DNA of 6,769 nucleotides. Source: an uncultured Pseudomonadota bacterium. GTDB taxonomy: Bacteria; Lernaellota; Lernaellaia; Lernaellales; Lernaellaceae. The position numbers were made by a program, and so were the translations under genes. The notes beneath the pieces are model-generated. The model saw nothing but the letters and a program-made list of their open reading frames with translations, did no database searches and was not told the origin of the DNA. The stretch covers positions 1 to 6,769 of the forward strand of contig CALBTQ010000536.1 in NCBI GenBank assembly GCA_937967875.1, read 5' to 3'. How positions within the stretch are numbered: the first letter of the stretch is position 1; every line of letters starts with the position of its first letter. Of this stretch, positions 1-6,510 are shown one piece after another.

Positions 1-46
1 AGATCGTATTCGGTGACTGGAGTTCAGACGTGTGCTCTTCCGATCT
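1..46 (-). other. Illumina TruSeq i7/read-2 adapter remnant (artifact)
   Basis: This is not genomic sequence. Bases 13-46 match the TruSeq read-2 adapter as written in the index primer (starting GTGACTGGAGTTC and ending GCTCTTCCGATCT). Bases 5-12 (CGTATTCG) sit where the 8-base i7 index belongs, and bases 1-4 (AGAT) match the end of the P7 part of the primer. Bases 2-46 are the exact reverse complement of 6725-6769. The genomic insert therefore begins at 47, inside the rhomboid gene. Any reading frame entering this segment is partly adapter-encoded. Confidence 0.98.
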
Positions 47-1165
47 CAGGTAACGCATGAAATCGTCCGCCTCGGCCTTGGCCGCCGCGTGTTCGCCGCG
101 ATCGAGCAGGCCGCGCAGAACCTCCAGGCGTTGCGCCGCGCTCAGCGGCCCGGTCGGCTCGCCGAAATCGGGCGGGCGCGTCAGCGGAATGTATTCGCCG
201 CGCTTGAACTTCTCCAGATCCTCCTCGTCCTCCTCGCGGATCGTCTTGTCGCCAAAACCGACGATCCGCAGCGCGACCGCCGCCAGCAAGCCGAAGGCAA
301 AACCGCCGATGTGCGCCCAATAGGCGACGCCGTGCATGTCCTCCGCGCCCAGCGCCACGTAGAAAACCTGGATGAACAGCCAGAACGGCAGCACGATGAG
401 CGACGGCAGCATCTTCGTGCCCATGCGCACGTGCCAATAAAACCAGATGAAATACGCAAATTTGATTTTAATGCGATGGAAGCGGAACAAAAACGCGCCC
501 ATCAGCCCGGCGATCGCCCCCGACGCGCCGATCACCGGCTCGCTCATTCCGGGGTGCATCAGCACGTGCGTCAGGCCGCCGGCGACGCCCGCCAGCAGAT
601 AAACGCCGGTAAACATCGCCTGGCCCCACACGCCTTCGAGCGCAAAGCCGACCAAAAACAGAAACAGCATGTTGAAGATCAGGTGCGACAGCGAACCGTG
701 CAGGAACATCGAGGTGATCACCGCCACCGGCGTGGGCCGCGCGGGAATCAACCCGAAACGCTGCAAAAGAAACCGCTCCTGCATCTCGGCTTTCTGCAAG
801 GCGAGTTCCTGAAAAAGCACAAACAGCGGATCGTCGGCCGGCACGGATTTTCCCGCCGCAAAGGCCTGCCAGTAATCCTCGATGTTCTTGCCGAGTTTTT
901 TGTAAACCTCGTTCCAGTTGCCCGCGTCCTCGTCGATCAGCCCGGTGACCAGCCCGCCCTTTTGCTGCTCGTGGTATTGCAGATAGACCTGCACCTTGAG
1001 GCGTTGGAGCTGCGCGTCGATTTCTTGCTCCTGCCGCACCTGCCGCACCATGATCGCCTGCGTACCGATAAAAATCATGACGCACAATACGATCAGCGCA
1101 AGGGTGGCATAGGGAAACCGGCGGACCGTGCTTTCTTCATGGCCGATGGGAAAAATGAAAAACAT
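47..1165 (-). CDS. Rhomboid-family intramembrane serine protease, 3' end missing
   Basis: Partial gene: 373 codons from an ATG at 1165 run in one open frame until the adapter at 46, with no stop. The product is a polytopic inner-membrane serine protease that would cut transmembrane segments of other proteins. The rhomboid core is clear. An H-x3-N motif (H161, N165, in a HGSLSHLIFN context) matches the oxyanion-side residues of GlpG. GASG at 213-216 carries the nucleophile S215, and AHIGG carries the catalytic H285. A first hydrophobic helix lies at about 18-39. It is followed by a charged, Gln/Glu-rich, probably helical segment at about 40-145 before the core, a long insertion between TM1 and the catalytic helices. 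After the last TM (about 285-304) comes an acidic stretch (EEDEEDLEKF), then a helical region that runs off the insert. The start is supported by AAGGA overlapping the upstream stop codon, 9 bases from the ATG, and by a FPIGHE-type N terminus that I recall in this subfamily. The propeller gene ends 12 bases upstream, so the two are probably co-transcribed. The substrate is unknown. Confidence 0.93.
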
Positions 1166-1177
1166 CGGCGCGCGTCC

Positions 1178-2839
1178 TTAATATCTCATCGCCCAGATCT
1201 CGCGGCGGAAGTCGGTGTACATGACCTCGAAGGCGAGAATCTTGCCGTCCGGCGAAAACACGGGATTCTTTTTGAAGGGATGGCGGGCCGTATCCAGCCG
1301 GTGCAATCCGCCGCCGTCCGCGTCGACGACGAAAATGTCGGAAACATAATTTTTATTGGCCGGCACGAACAGGCTCATGCCCGACGGCATGCCGGTCGCC
1401 GGTCCGTCGACCGAACCGGTCGGCGGCGGAAAAAACCCCTCGAAGGCCAGCGTCTTGCCGTCGGGCGCCCAGCAATACGCGCCGAACATCTCGTATTGAC
1501 TGCCCGGGGTCAGCAGCTTGACCTGATTGTCGCCGTCGCGGTTCATGACCACCAGCGTGTTGCCGCCCTCGCCGTCCTCGGTATAGGTCAATGCGGTGAT
1601 GCCCTGCCCGTCGGGCCTGTACATGGGCGAGCGCAAGCCGCCGGTCTGACTCAGGCGGACCGTCGCGTCGGAAATGAAGTCGTAGCGGTAGATGTCCCCG
1701 GCGAACAAATAGCTCCGCTTAGCTTTCTCCGCGTTTTCGATGTAATCGGCGTCGAGATCGCCGCTGATTAAAAATCGGTACATCCACCGTTCCTTGGCCT
1801 GATACACCAACTCCTGATCGACCGGCGACCAACTCGGGTTCGAACAATCCAGGTCGCTGATTTTGTTGTCGAGCCCCGAATCGACGTTGAGCAGATACAG
1901 TCCGTTTTGCTCGGGCCGGCTCCAGTTCGTGCGTACATATGCCAGAAACGCGCCGTCGCGCGACCAGGCGAAATCGCGGCCGTCGACCAACTTGCGGGGC
2001 TCGCTGCCGTCGATCGAAACCGAGTAGATTGTATGCGAGCTCTTTTCGATGTCCTCGAACTGATAGGCGACAAAGGTCAGCTCATTGTGCTGCGGCCGCC
2101 AGGCGAACTCCACGTCCTCGTTCCGGCCGGCGGCGATCTTCACCACGCGCTCGCCCTTGCCGCGCAAGGTCTTGACCATCAGCCAGGTCTCGCCCTTGGG
2201 TTTTTGCCCGGTCAATTGATCGACCATGCCGAACAACGTAAAACGCGGCTGATCGAGGTAGGCGATCATCGATCCGTCGGCGGAAAATTTCGGGTTGATC
2301 GTTTCGCGGTCGCCCTCCACCGGAGCCAGGCAGAAGACGCCGGGGAAAAACAGGCTCTTGATCAGAACCGCCGCCAGCAACGCCGCCAACGCCGCCGCCC
2401 CGATGCCCACGTAGCGCGTGTAGCGCTTCGTTTGGGCCTGGCTCTTTTCGATCTGCATCGTGCGCGCCTTGTCGGGCGGGCGACCGTCGACGAGCAATTG
2501 CAGCTTCTGCTTTAAAAACTTGTTGGCCGGATCCAGCGCGATCGCCTTTTCCAGGTACTCGACCGCGAACTCCTTCTTCTGCAGATCCTTATACAGATTG
2601 GCCAGTTGCAAACAGATGCCCACCGCGTCGGGCCGCCGTTCGTGTTCGGTTTCCAGATCCCTGATCTGCTGCCGCACGGCCTCGGGCAGCGCTTCGATCA
2701 TCTCCGCTTTGGCCCGCTTTTTATCGCGCTCTTGGCGCACGCCGGCCATCACCGCGCCGCACTGGGCGCACGTCGTCGCGGAGGGGGAATTGGGCGCGCC
2801 GCAGGATTGGCACAGAACTGTTTCCTGATCGTGGCTCAT
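1178..2839 (-). CDS. Zinc-ribbon/TPR/single-TM/TolB-like beta-propeller protein
   Basis: Complete 553-residue protein, not assigned to a named gene. Domains in order: an N-terminal zinc ribbon with two CxxC knuckles (C10/C13 and C24/C27); a charged linker; a TPR-like helical pair at about 68-117 (LANLYKDLQKKEFAVEYLEKAIALDP is the best repeat, seen in two parts); one hydrophobic helix at about 143-165, rich in Ala and Gly; then a beta-propeller from about 175 to the C terminus. The propeller has repeated PD40/TolB-type blades: FSADGSMIAY (185-194), WSRDGAFLAY (292-301), WSPVDQELVY (337-346), APDGKTLAF (458-466) and FSPDGKILAF (528-537). Basic residues before the TM (TKRYTRY) put the zinc ribbon and TPR in the cytoplasm and the propeller in the periplasm, by the positive-inside rule. 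The role is probably protein-protein interaction or sensing rather than catalysis; this is inference. The ATG at 2839 has a GGGGAGG ribosome site 4 bases upstream, and the zinc ribbon begins at once. It is the first gene of a unit with the rhomboid. Confidence 0.9.
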   Translation of the reverse strand: MSHDQETVLCQSCGAPNSPSATTCAQCGAVMAGVRQERDKKRAKAEMIEALPEAVRQQIRDLETEHERRPDAVGICLQLANLYKDLQKKEFAVEYLEKAIALDPANKFLKQKLQLLVDGRPPDKARTMQIEKSQAQTKRYTRYVGIGAAALAALLAAVLIKSLFFPGVFCLAPVEGDRETINPKFSADGSMIAYLDQPRFTLFGMVDQLTGQKPKGETWLMVKTLRGKGERVVKIAAGRNEDVEFAWRPQHNELTFVAYQFEDIEKSSHTIYSVSIDGSEPRKLVDGRDFAWSRDGAFLAYVRTNWSRPEQNGLYLLNVDSGLDNKISDLDCSNPSWSPVDQELVYQAKERWMYRFLISGDLDADYIENAEKAKRSYLFAGDIYRYDFISDATVRLSQTGGLRSPMYRPDGQGITALTYTEDGEGGNTLVVMNRDGDNQVKLLTPGSQYEMFGAYCWAPDGKTLAFEGFFPPPTGSVDGPATGMPSGMSLFVPANKNYVSDIFVVDADGGGLHRLDTARHPFKKNPVFSPDGKILAFEVMYTDFRREIWAMRY

Positions 2840-2864
2840 CGACCCTCCCCTCGTAGATCAAAAT

Positions 2865-2894
2865 ATCTTAGCACAGCCGCTGGCGACAAGTCAA
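2865..2894 (-). promoter_or_regulatory. Sigma70-type promoter with extended -10 for the propeller-rhomboid unit
   Basis: On the minus strand, TTGACT (2894-2889) is separated by 18 bases from TAAGAT (2870-2865). TGC lies directly before the -10, which makes an extended -10 element. Transcription would start near 2858, about 19 bases before the ATG at 2839, leaving a short leader with the GGGGAGG ribosome site. The placement relative to the gene is good. It is not experimentally supported. Confidence 0.6.
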
Positions 2895-2927
2895 ACATGA
2901 AGCGATTTCGCCGTCCAACCGATTGAT

Positions 2928-2947
2928 ATCGAACCTCTATATTCGAT
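2928..2947. promoter_or_regulatory. Inverted repeat upstream of the propeller-gene promoter (possible operator)
   Basis: ATCGAA and TTCGAT form a perfect 6-base inverted repeat with an 8-base AT-rich spacer. It lies about 34 bases upstream of the -35 box of the propeller-rhomboid promoter, in a position where an activator could bind. A 6-base inverted repeat can arise by chance, so this is only a candidate. Confidence 0.2.
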
Positions 2948-3004
2948 GCAAGTGTCGGCGGAATTTTTCCCCGATATTTAATATTTTCCCGGAAGAATCG
3001 AGAA

Positions 3005-3018
3005 TGCGCAAACGCGCA
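3005..3018 (-). terminator. Weak hairpin downstream of the dodecin gene (possible terminator)
   Basis: On the minus strand, TGCGC-GTTT-GCGCA forms a perfect 5-base stem with a 4-base loop, about 35 bases past the dodecin stop codon. The following bases (TTCTCGATTCTT) are only moderately T-rich, so an intrinsic terminator is possible but weak. Confidence 0.25.
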
Positions 3019-3052
3019 CCTTCGCGCTACAGCGGCGGAAAAATGAATCGAT

Positions 3053-3256
3053 CTACTTCTGATCGTAAACGGCGGCTTTCGTGCGTATCCGGTAAAGATC
3101 CAAGTGATTATCGGTGGTGCGAACGTCCATTTCCTCCAATCCGATCGTCGCGATGTCGAGTCGATCGGATTTCGCCTGATCGATCACTTGGCGAATGGCA
3201 TCGGCCCACCCCAGGGGCGATTCCCCTACCAATTCGATGGTTCTGGTTTCGGCCAT
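3053..3256 (-). CDS. Dodecin-like small protein lacking the flavin-contact Trp and Gln
   Basis: A 67-residue protein that aligns without gaps to the dodecin family (small dodecameric flavin-storage proteins of about 65-70 residues). The N-terminal strand and helix signature is clear: IELVGESPLGWADAIRQ at 7-23, then a helix, then two beta strands ending near AAVYD. In typical dodecins a Trp on strand 2 stacks on the isoalloxazine ring, and a Gln 19 residues later contacts it (W36 and Q55 in the Halobacterium protein). Here those positions are T37 and R56, so flavin binding in the usual mode is doubtful. It may be a dodecin-fold protein binding another ligand or none. The ATG at 3256 is preferred because AAAGGGA lies about 8 bases upstream and the length then fits the family. 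An in-frame GTG at 3298 would add 14 residues with no homology to the fold. The gene appears to be a single transcription unit. Confidence 0.85.
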   Translation of the reverse strand: MAETRTIELVGESPLGWADAIRQVIDQAKSDRLDIATIGLEEMDVRTTDNHLDLYRIRTKAAVYDQK

Positions 3257-3501
3257 GATGTGTTCCCTTTCACCGACGTTCGTTTGCCTTTTAGACACAT
3301 TGTCGACCTTGTATGTTCACCAGGCATTCGTCGTATCTTTGTTTTGTATTAAAAGAACACGCTTTTTGTGAGATATCCCGGCCGGGTTCCTATATATTTT
3401 TTTTTCCGTCAACCTAACCTGACCTGTCGTCTCATCCGCGATATACATATACATTTACATTGCTTATATTTTTCTATGATTATGATCCATTATTATTTGC
3501 G

Positions 3502-3529
3502 TTCATTCGAGGCGTAATCGAATTATAAT
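3502..3529 (+). promoter_or_regulatory. Possible weak promoter for the lyase-smpB unit
   Basis: A perfect TATAAT (3524-3529) is preceded by a poor -35 (TTCATT, 3502-3507) at 16 bases. It would give a leader of about 170 bases before the lyase ATG. The -10 hexamer is symmetrical with the minus-strand one because both lie in the same palindrome, so a match here comes almost free. No better plus-strand promoter was found. Confidence 0.25.
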
Positions 3530-3531
3530 TC
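3520..3531. promoter_or_regulatory. 12-base perfect palindrome over the -10 boxes
   Basis: GAATTATAATTC is its own reverse complement, so it presents TATAAT on both strands. It could act as an operator or simply be an AT-rich bidirectional -10 region. Confidence 0.35.
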
Positions 3532-3550
3532 CACTCCTCGTCGGAAGCAA
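3522..3550 (-). promoter_or_regulatory. Strong sigma70-type promoter reading toward the dodecin gene
   Basis: On the minus strand, TTGCTT (3550-3545) is separated by exactly 17 bases from a consensus TATAAT (3527-3522). Transcription would begin near 3515, leaving a leader of about 259 bases before the dodecin ATG at 3256. That is long for such a small gene. The leader could hold regulation or a separate small RNA, or a closer promoter that I could not recognise may drive dodecin. Confidence 0.5.
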
Positions 3551-3557
3551 GAAATTT

Positions 3558-3566
3558 TTATCCACA
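3558..3566 (+). promoter_or_regulatory. Consensus DnaA box
   Basis: TTATCCACA is the exact consensus DnaA box. It lies 7 bases upstream of the -35 of the minus-strand promoter. A 7-of-9 match in the opposite orientation (TTATCCAGG read on the minus strand) is at 3635-3643. One perfect box does not make an origin, but the position in the most AT-rich intergenic part of the window is suggestive of DnaA-dependent control. Confidence 0.4.
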
Positions 3567-3601
3567 GCCCCTTAATTTTTGATTATAAATCAGCCACTTT
3601 C

Positions 3602-3614
3602 GCCGCACTGCGGC
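3602..3614. promoter_or_regulatory. 13-base palindrome upstream of the lyase gene
   Basis: GCCGCA-C-TGCGGC is a perfect 6+6 inverted repeat around one central base, about 95 bases before the lyase start. As DNA it could be an operator. As RNA it could fold only with a larger loop (GCCGC-ACT-GCGGC). A T-rich stretch follows about 10 bases later on the plus strand, which is too loosely spaced for a clear terminator. Confidence 0.25.
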
Positions 3615-3709
3615 ATGATTCGCCTTATTTTTCCCCTGGATAAATTCCCGGGTTTCCATTAGGCTTAATGCCCCGCGGAAAGGCGGTGGCAAGAACGGGG
3701 GAAATCATC

Positions 3710-6040
3710 ATGCGTAAGTTACGGCCGTTCCTGATTATATTGGTGTTGCTGGTCTCGGCCCAGGCGTTCGCCGCCGCGCCGCCGACCGGCCCTTGGCGCG
3801 CGGAGATCACCGAGCACCCGCGCCTGTTGTTCTTCGCCGACGATCTGCCGACCATCGCCGGGCGGCTCGACCGCGAACCCTACGCCACGCTGATGACCCG
3901 CGTGCGCAGCCGGGCCAACGCTTCCTACAATGCGATCTTCGAGCCCTACGACGCCGGCCGCGAGTACTCCAACGCGAACATCGCCATCGCCGCCGCCTTC
4001 GTCGCCTGGATCGACGACGACGCCGTGATGGCCGACAAGGCCGCGACGATTCTGGAGTTGATGGGCTACGAGTTCCCCAATCCCTTCTACATTCTGCAGC
4101 AGGACATTCACATCGCCGAAGCGCTGATGAACTACGCGGTCGCCTACGACATCGTCGCCGGCACGGGATTGATCGAGGCCACGCGCCTCGAAGCGATCGC
4201 CGCGCGCGTCACGACGATGGTCGAAAACCTCTACGCCGACTTTTTCGATACGCTGGCGATCTGGCAGCCGTTCTCGACCAACAACCATTCGATCAAGATC
4301 TGCTCAGCGTTGGCCATCGCCGCGATGACCTTCAACCAGCACGACGACGCCAACAAGTGGTTCAACCTGGGCATGACCGAAACGGTCTACAAACTCTTCG
4401 ACGTGCAGATCGTCGAGGGCGCCATGGCCGAAGGGCCCTACTACGCCACCTACAGCGCGGTGAACCATCTGCCGTTTTTCGTGATGTACAACCACCTGAT
4501 CGGCGAAGACGCCACGCTGCTGCAACGCGACTTCTGCCTGATCGGTCCCAACTGCACCTGGTCCGAGGTCGAGGTCGTCAACCCGGTCGACAACCCCAAG
4601 CTCTACGACCAGAGCGAATGGATCGTGAAGATCCGCCTGCCCAACGGCGCCACGCCGCCGATCGACGACGCCAACAGCGAAGGCTTCATCAACGGCCTGA
4701 TGGCCCCGGTCTGGAGCGACGGCCTGCTCGCCTGGGAATGGTTGACCAGCCCGGCGTACCCGATGTTTACCCAGCATTGCGCCGACACGCTGGTGCACAT
4801 CACAGCCACCTATGACGACGAGGTGACTCCCACGCCGCCCGACGGCTGGTTCGGCCCGAATTTCATTATGGTCGAAGCCGGCGAGGCGGTCTTCCGCAGC
4901 GGCTGGGGCGAAGACGATTCGTGGATGCTCTTCCTTGCCGAATACGGCCAGGCGCGCACGGCCGGCGCGGGCCACGAGCACGGCGACAACCTCTCGGTGT
5001 CGCTGTACGCGCGCGGCGAATCGCTGTTGCTTGACCCGGGTTACATCAAGTGGGAAGAGCACGCGGTCGTCATGCTCGGCAAGCACCACAACGTGCCGAC
5101 CGTCGACGGCAACGCGCCGCCCGCGCCCCATCCCGTCATTCTCGTCGGCGGCAACGACGCTTTCATCGTCGACGGCATGACCGACGCCGCCGCGCCCTTC
5201 GTCACCGGCCAGGGCGCCTGGAACGGTGCGCAGTTCGAACGCACGGTGTTTTTCCCCGATAGCGACTACCTGATCGCCGTCGACGACATGTCCGCCGACG
5301 AAAACCACACCTACGGCGTGCTCTGGCACGGCAACGGCGGCGGCGACAGCGGCTATCCGTTCACCTTGCTGGCCGACGGCGGTTCGTGGCAGCCGGAAAA
5401 CGCGGGCGTGGACGTGCGCGTGAACTCCAGCATCGGCGACATCGTGCTGGACACCTCGATCAACATCCACTCGTTCACCTACGGGCAGATGATCGAGCAC
5501 GTCAGCCTGTCCGCGCAGATCGACACGCAAGCCAAACGCGCGCGGATCGTCAGCGTCGCCACGCCCTACAATCTGACCAAAGAAGCGCCGCGCGACGTCA
5601 CCTGGGACGCCCTGGACGACGCCGTGGCCGCGCGCATCGAAGGAACCGCGACCGACTTCCTCTTCGCGCAGGACGTGCGCCGGGTGCGCAACCTGACCGC
5701 CGCGCAGACCGGCTCGGTCGACGTTTCCACCAGCGCGCGCACGTTGCTGCTGCGCACCGACGCGACCGCGAGCGCCGGCCACGCGTACATCGACGGCGGG
5801 CACTACCTCGCGTTGGGCGAGCGGCAGGTCTGGCAGTTCGGCTACGACCGCCGCGTGTGGCTCGACTGGTCCGGCGACGCCTGGACCTTCTCGGTCGGCC
5901 CCGAAGGCGGCATGGTCGCGGCGTTCCTCGACGAAATGCCGGACATCGACGCCGACCCCGGCGTGAAGTGGCTCTATCAAAACAAAATGCTGCGCATCTG
6001 GGCCCCGGCCGACGCGAGCTTCACCGTCACCCTGGATTGA
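3710..6040 (+). CDS. Secreted heparinase II/III-like polysaccharide lyase
   Basis: Complete 776-residue exported enzyme. It would cleave uronic-acid-containing polysaccharide by beta-elimination outside the cytoplasm; the substrate cannot be told from sequence. A signal peptide is clear: MRKLR, a hydrophobic core at 7-16, and an AFA site with cleavage likely after A21. Then come HPRLLF at 36-41, typical of lyase N termini, an (alpha/alpha) toroid at about 40-360, and a beta-sandwich from about 380 with the Hepar_II_III signature. Likely catalytic residues by family analogy are N192/H193 (STNNHS), Y244 or Y245 (EGPYY) and H422 (GHEHGDN). Likely metal ligands are H424, D442 (LLLDPGY) and H460 (KHHN), matching the zinc site of Pedobacter heparinase II. 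Residues after about 550 are beta-rich and not recognised in detail. The ATG at 3710 is chosen over the in-frame ATG at 3668 because it places the signal peptide correctly and has GGGGGA about 8 bases upstream. No transporter or sulfatase genes lie nearby. smpB follows after 2 bases. Confidence 0.9.
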   Translation: MRKLRPFLIILVLLVSAQAFAAAPPTGPWRAEITEHPRLLFFADDLPTIAGRLDREPYATLMTRVRSRANASYNAIFEPYDAGREYSNANIAIAAAFVAWIDDDAVMADKAATILELMGYEFPNPFYILQQDIHIAEALMNYAVAYDIVAGTGLIEATRLEAIAARVTTMVENLYADFFDTLAIWQPFSTNNHSIKICSALAIAAMTFNQHDDANKWFNLGMTETVYKLFDVQIVEGAMAEGPYYATYSAVNHLPFFVMYNHLIGEDATLLQRDFCLIGPNCTWSEVEVVNPVDNPKLYDQSEWIVKIRLPNGATPPIDDANSEGFINGLMAPVWSDGLLAWEWLTSPAYPMFTQHCADTLVHITATYDDEVTPTPPDGWFGPNFIMVEAGEAVFRSGWGEDDSWMLFLAEYGQARTAGAGHEHGDNLSVSLYARGESLLLDPGYIKWEEHAVVMLGKHHNVPTVDGNAPPAPHPVILVGGNDAFIVDGMTDAAAPFVTGQGAWNGAQFERTVFFPDSDYLIAVDDMSADENHTYGVLWHGNGGGDSGYPFTLLADGGSWQPENAGVDVRVNSSIGDIVLDTSINIHSFTYGQMIEHVSLSAQIDTQAKRARIVSVATPYNLTKEAPRDVTWDALDDAVAARIEGTATDFLFAQDVRRVRNLTAAQTGSVDVSTSARTLLLRTDATASAGHAYIDGGHYLALGERQVWQFGYDRRVWLDWSGDAWTFSVGPEGGMVAAFLDEMPDIDADPGVKWLYQNKMLRIWAPADASFTVTLD

Positions 6041-6042
6041 TT

Positions 6043-6501
6043 ATGGCCAAAGGCGAAAAGACGATCGCGGTCAACCGCAAAGCGGGATTCAACTACGAAC
6101 TGCTCGACCGTTTCGAGGCCGGGCTGGCGCTGGTGGGCACCGAGGTCAAGGCGCTGCGCGAAGGGCGCTGCAACCTCTCGGACGGCTACGTGGACATCCG
6201 CAACGACGAGGCTTGGCTGATCGACGTGAACATCAGCGAGTACTCGCACGGCAACCGCGAAAACCACGACCCCAAACGGCCGCGCAAGCTCCTGCTGCAC
6301 AAACGGGAAATCATGCGGCTGGCCACCAAGATCCTCGAACGCGGCCTGACCTGCGTGCCGCTGCGCCTCTACTTCACCGAAGGCCGCGCGAAAATCGAAG
6401 TCGCCCTCGCCCGCGGCAAACAAAAAGGCGACAAACGCGAAACCATCCGCCGCCGCCAGGAAGAACGCGACATGGAACGCGACATCAAGGGGAGAAGGTA
6501 G
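6043..6501 (+). CDS. smpB: SsrA-binding protein SmpB
   Basis: Complete 152-residue SmpB, the normal family length. SmpB binds tmRNA and brings it to stalled ribosomes for trans-translation in the cytoplasm. Recognisable conserved parts are the N-terminal VNRKAGFNYEL (10-20), ALVGTEVKALREGRCNL (29-45) of the OB-fold core, VDIRNDEAWL (50-59), YSHGNRENHDPKRPRKLLLH (67-86, the motif that contacts tmRNA), and VPLRLYF (105-111). KGDKRETIRRR (128-138) begins the basic C-terminal tail that occupies the mRNA channel. The frame is open well upstream inside the lyase gene, but the conserved protein begins at the ATG at 6043. There is no strong ribosome site (GGA, 7 bases upstream, lies in the lyase gene), and the lyase stop codon is 2 bases away, so translation may be coupled. 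The ssrA gene, sometimes adjacent, is not seen in the remaining 223 bases. Confidence 0.97.
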   Translation: MAKGEKTIAVNRKAGFNYELLDRFEAGLALVGTEVKALREGRCNLSDGYVDIRNDEAWLIDVNISEYSHGNRENHDPKRPRKLLLHKREIMRLATKILERGLTCVPLRLYFTEGRAKIEVALARGKQKGDKRETIRRRQEERDMERDIKGRR

Positions 6502-6510
6502 AGTCGCTTC

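Larger units (their letters stand above)
3257..3709. other. AT-rich intergenic region between dodecin and lyase genes
   Basis: A 453-base divergent intergenic stretch, much richer in A and T than the flanking genes. I find no convincing coding region. It holds a nine-T run (3397-3405), a perfect CCCGGCCGGG palindrome (3377-3386), three tandem pentamers of the AACCT type (3411-3425), and three imperfect tandem hexamers of the ATATAC type (3441-3458). It also holds a 12-base palindrome overlapping -10 boxes (3520-3531), a consensus DnaA box (3558-3566) and a 13-base palindrome (3602-3614). It must contain the promoters of both flanking genes. Confidence 0.7.

Noticed and set aside
32..1771. 579-codon open frame on the plus strand
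   Set aside because: It is antisense to the rhomboid and propeller genes, begins inside the adapter, has Arg/His/Gln-rich low-complexity composition and matches no family. It is an open antisense frame typical of GC-rich genes.
2923..3258. 111-codon plus-strand frame upstream of and across the dodecin gene
   Set aside because: It lies antisense to the dodecin gene and has no family features; the dodecin frame has a clear fold signature and a ribosome site.
3668..3709. Upstream in-frame ATG for the lyase at 3668
   Set aside because: It would put 14 extra residues before the signal peptide; the ATG at 3710 gives a classic signal peptide and has GGGGGA at proper spacing.
3257..3709. Full chromosomal origin (oriC)
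   Set aside because: Only one consensus DnaA box and one 7-of-9 match were found, with no dnaA, dnaN, gidA or rnpA genes nearby. Kept only as a DnaA-box observation.
4304..5980. 558-codon open frame on the minus strand
   Set aside because: It is antisense to the lyase gene, with Val/Asp/His/Arg-rich composition and no recognisable domain. The plus-strand frame has a signal peptide and active-site motifs, so this is a shadow.
5386..6042. N-terminal extension of SmpB through the lyase 3' end
   Set aside because: The frame is open upstream of 6043 but encodes Arg-rich shadow sequence. SmpB homology begins at the ATG at 6043 and the length then fits the family.
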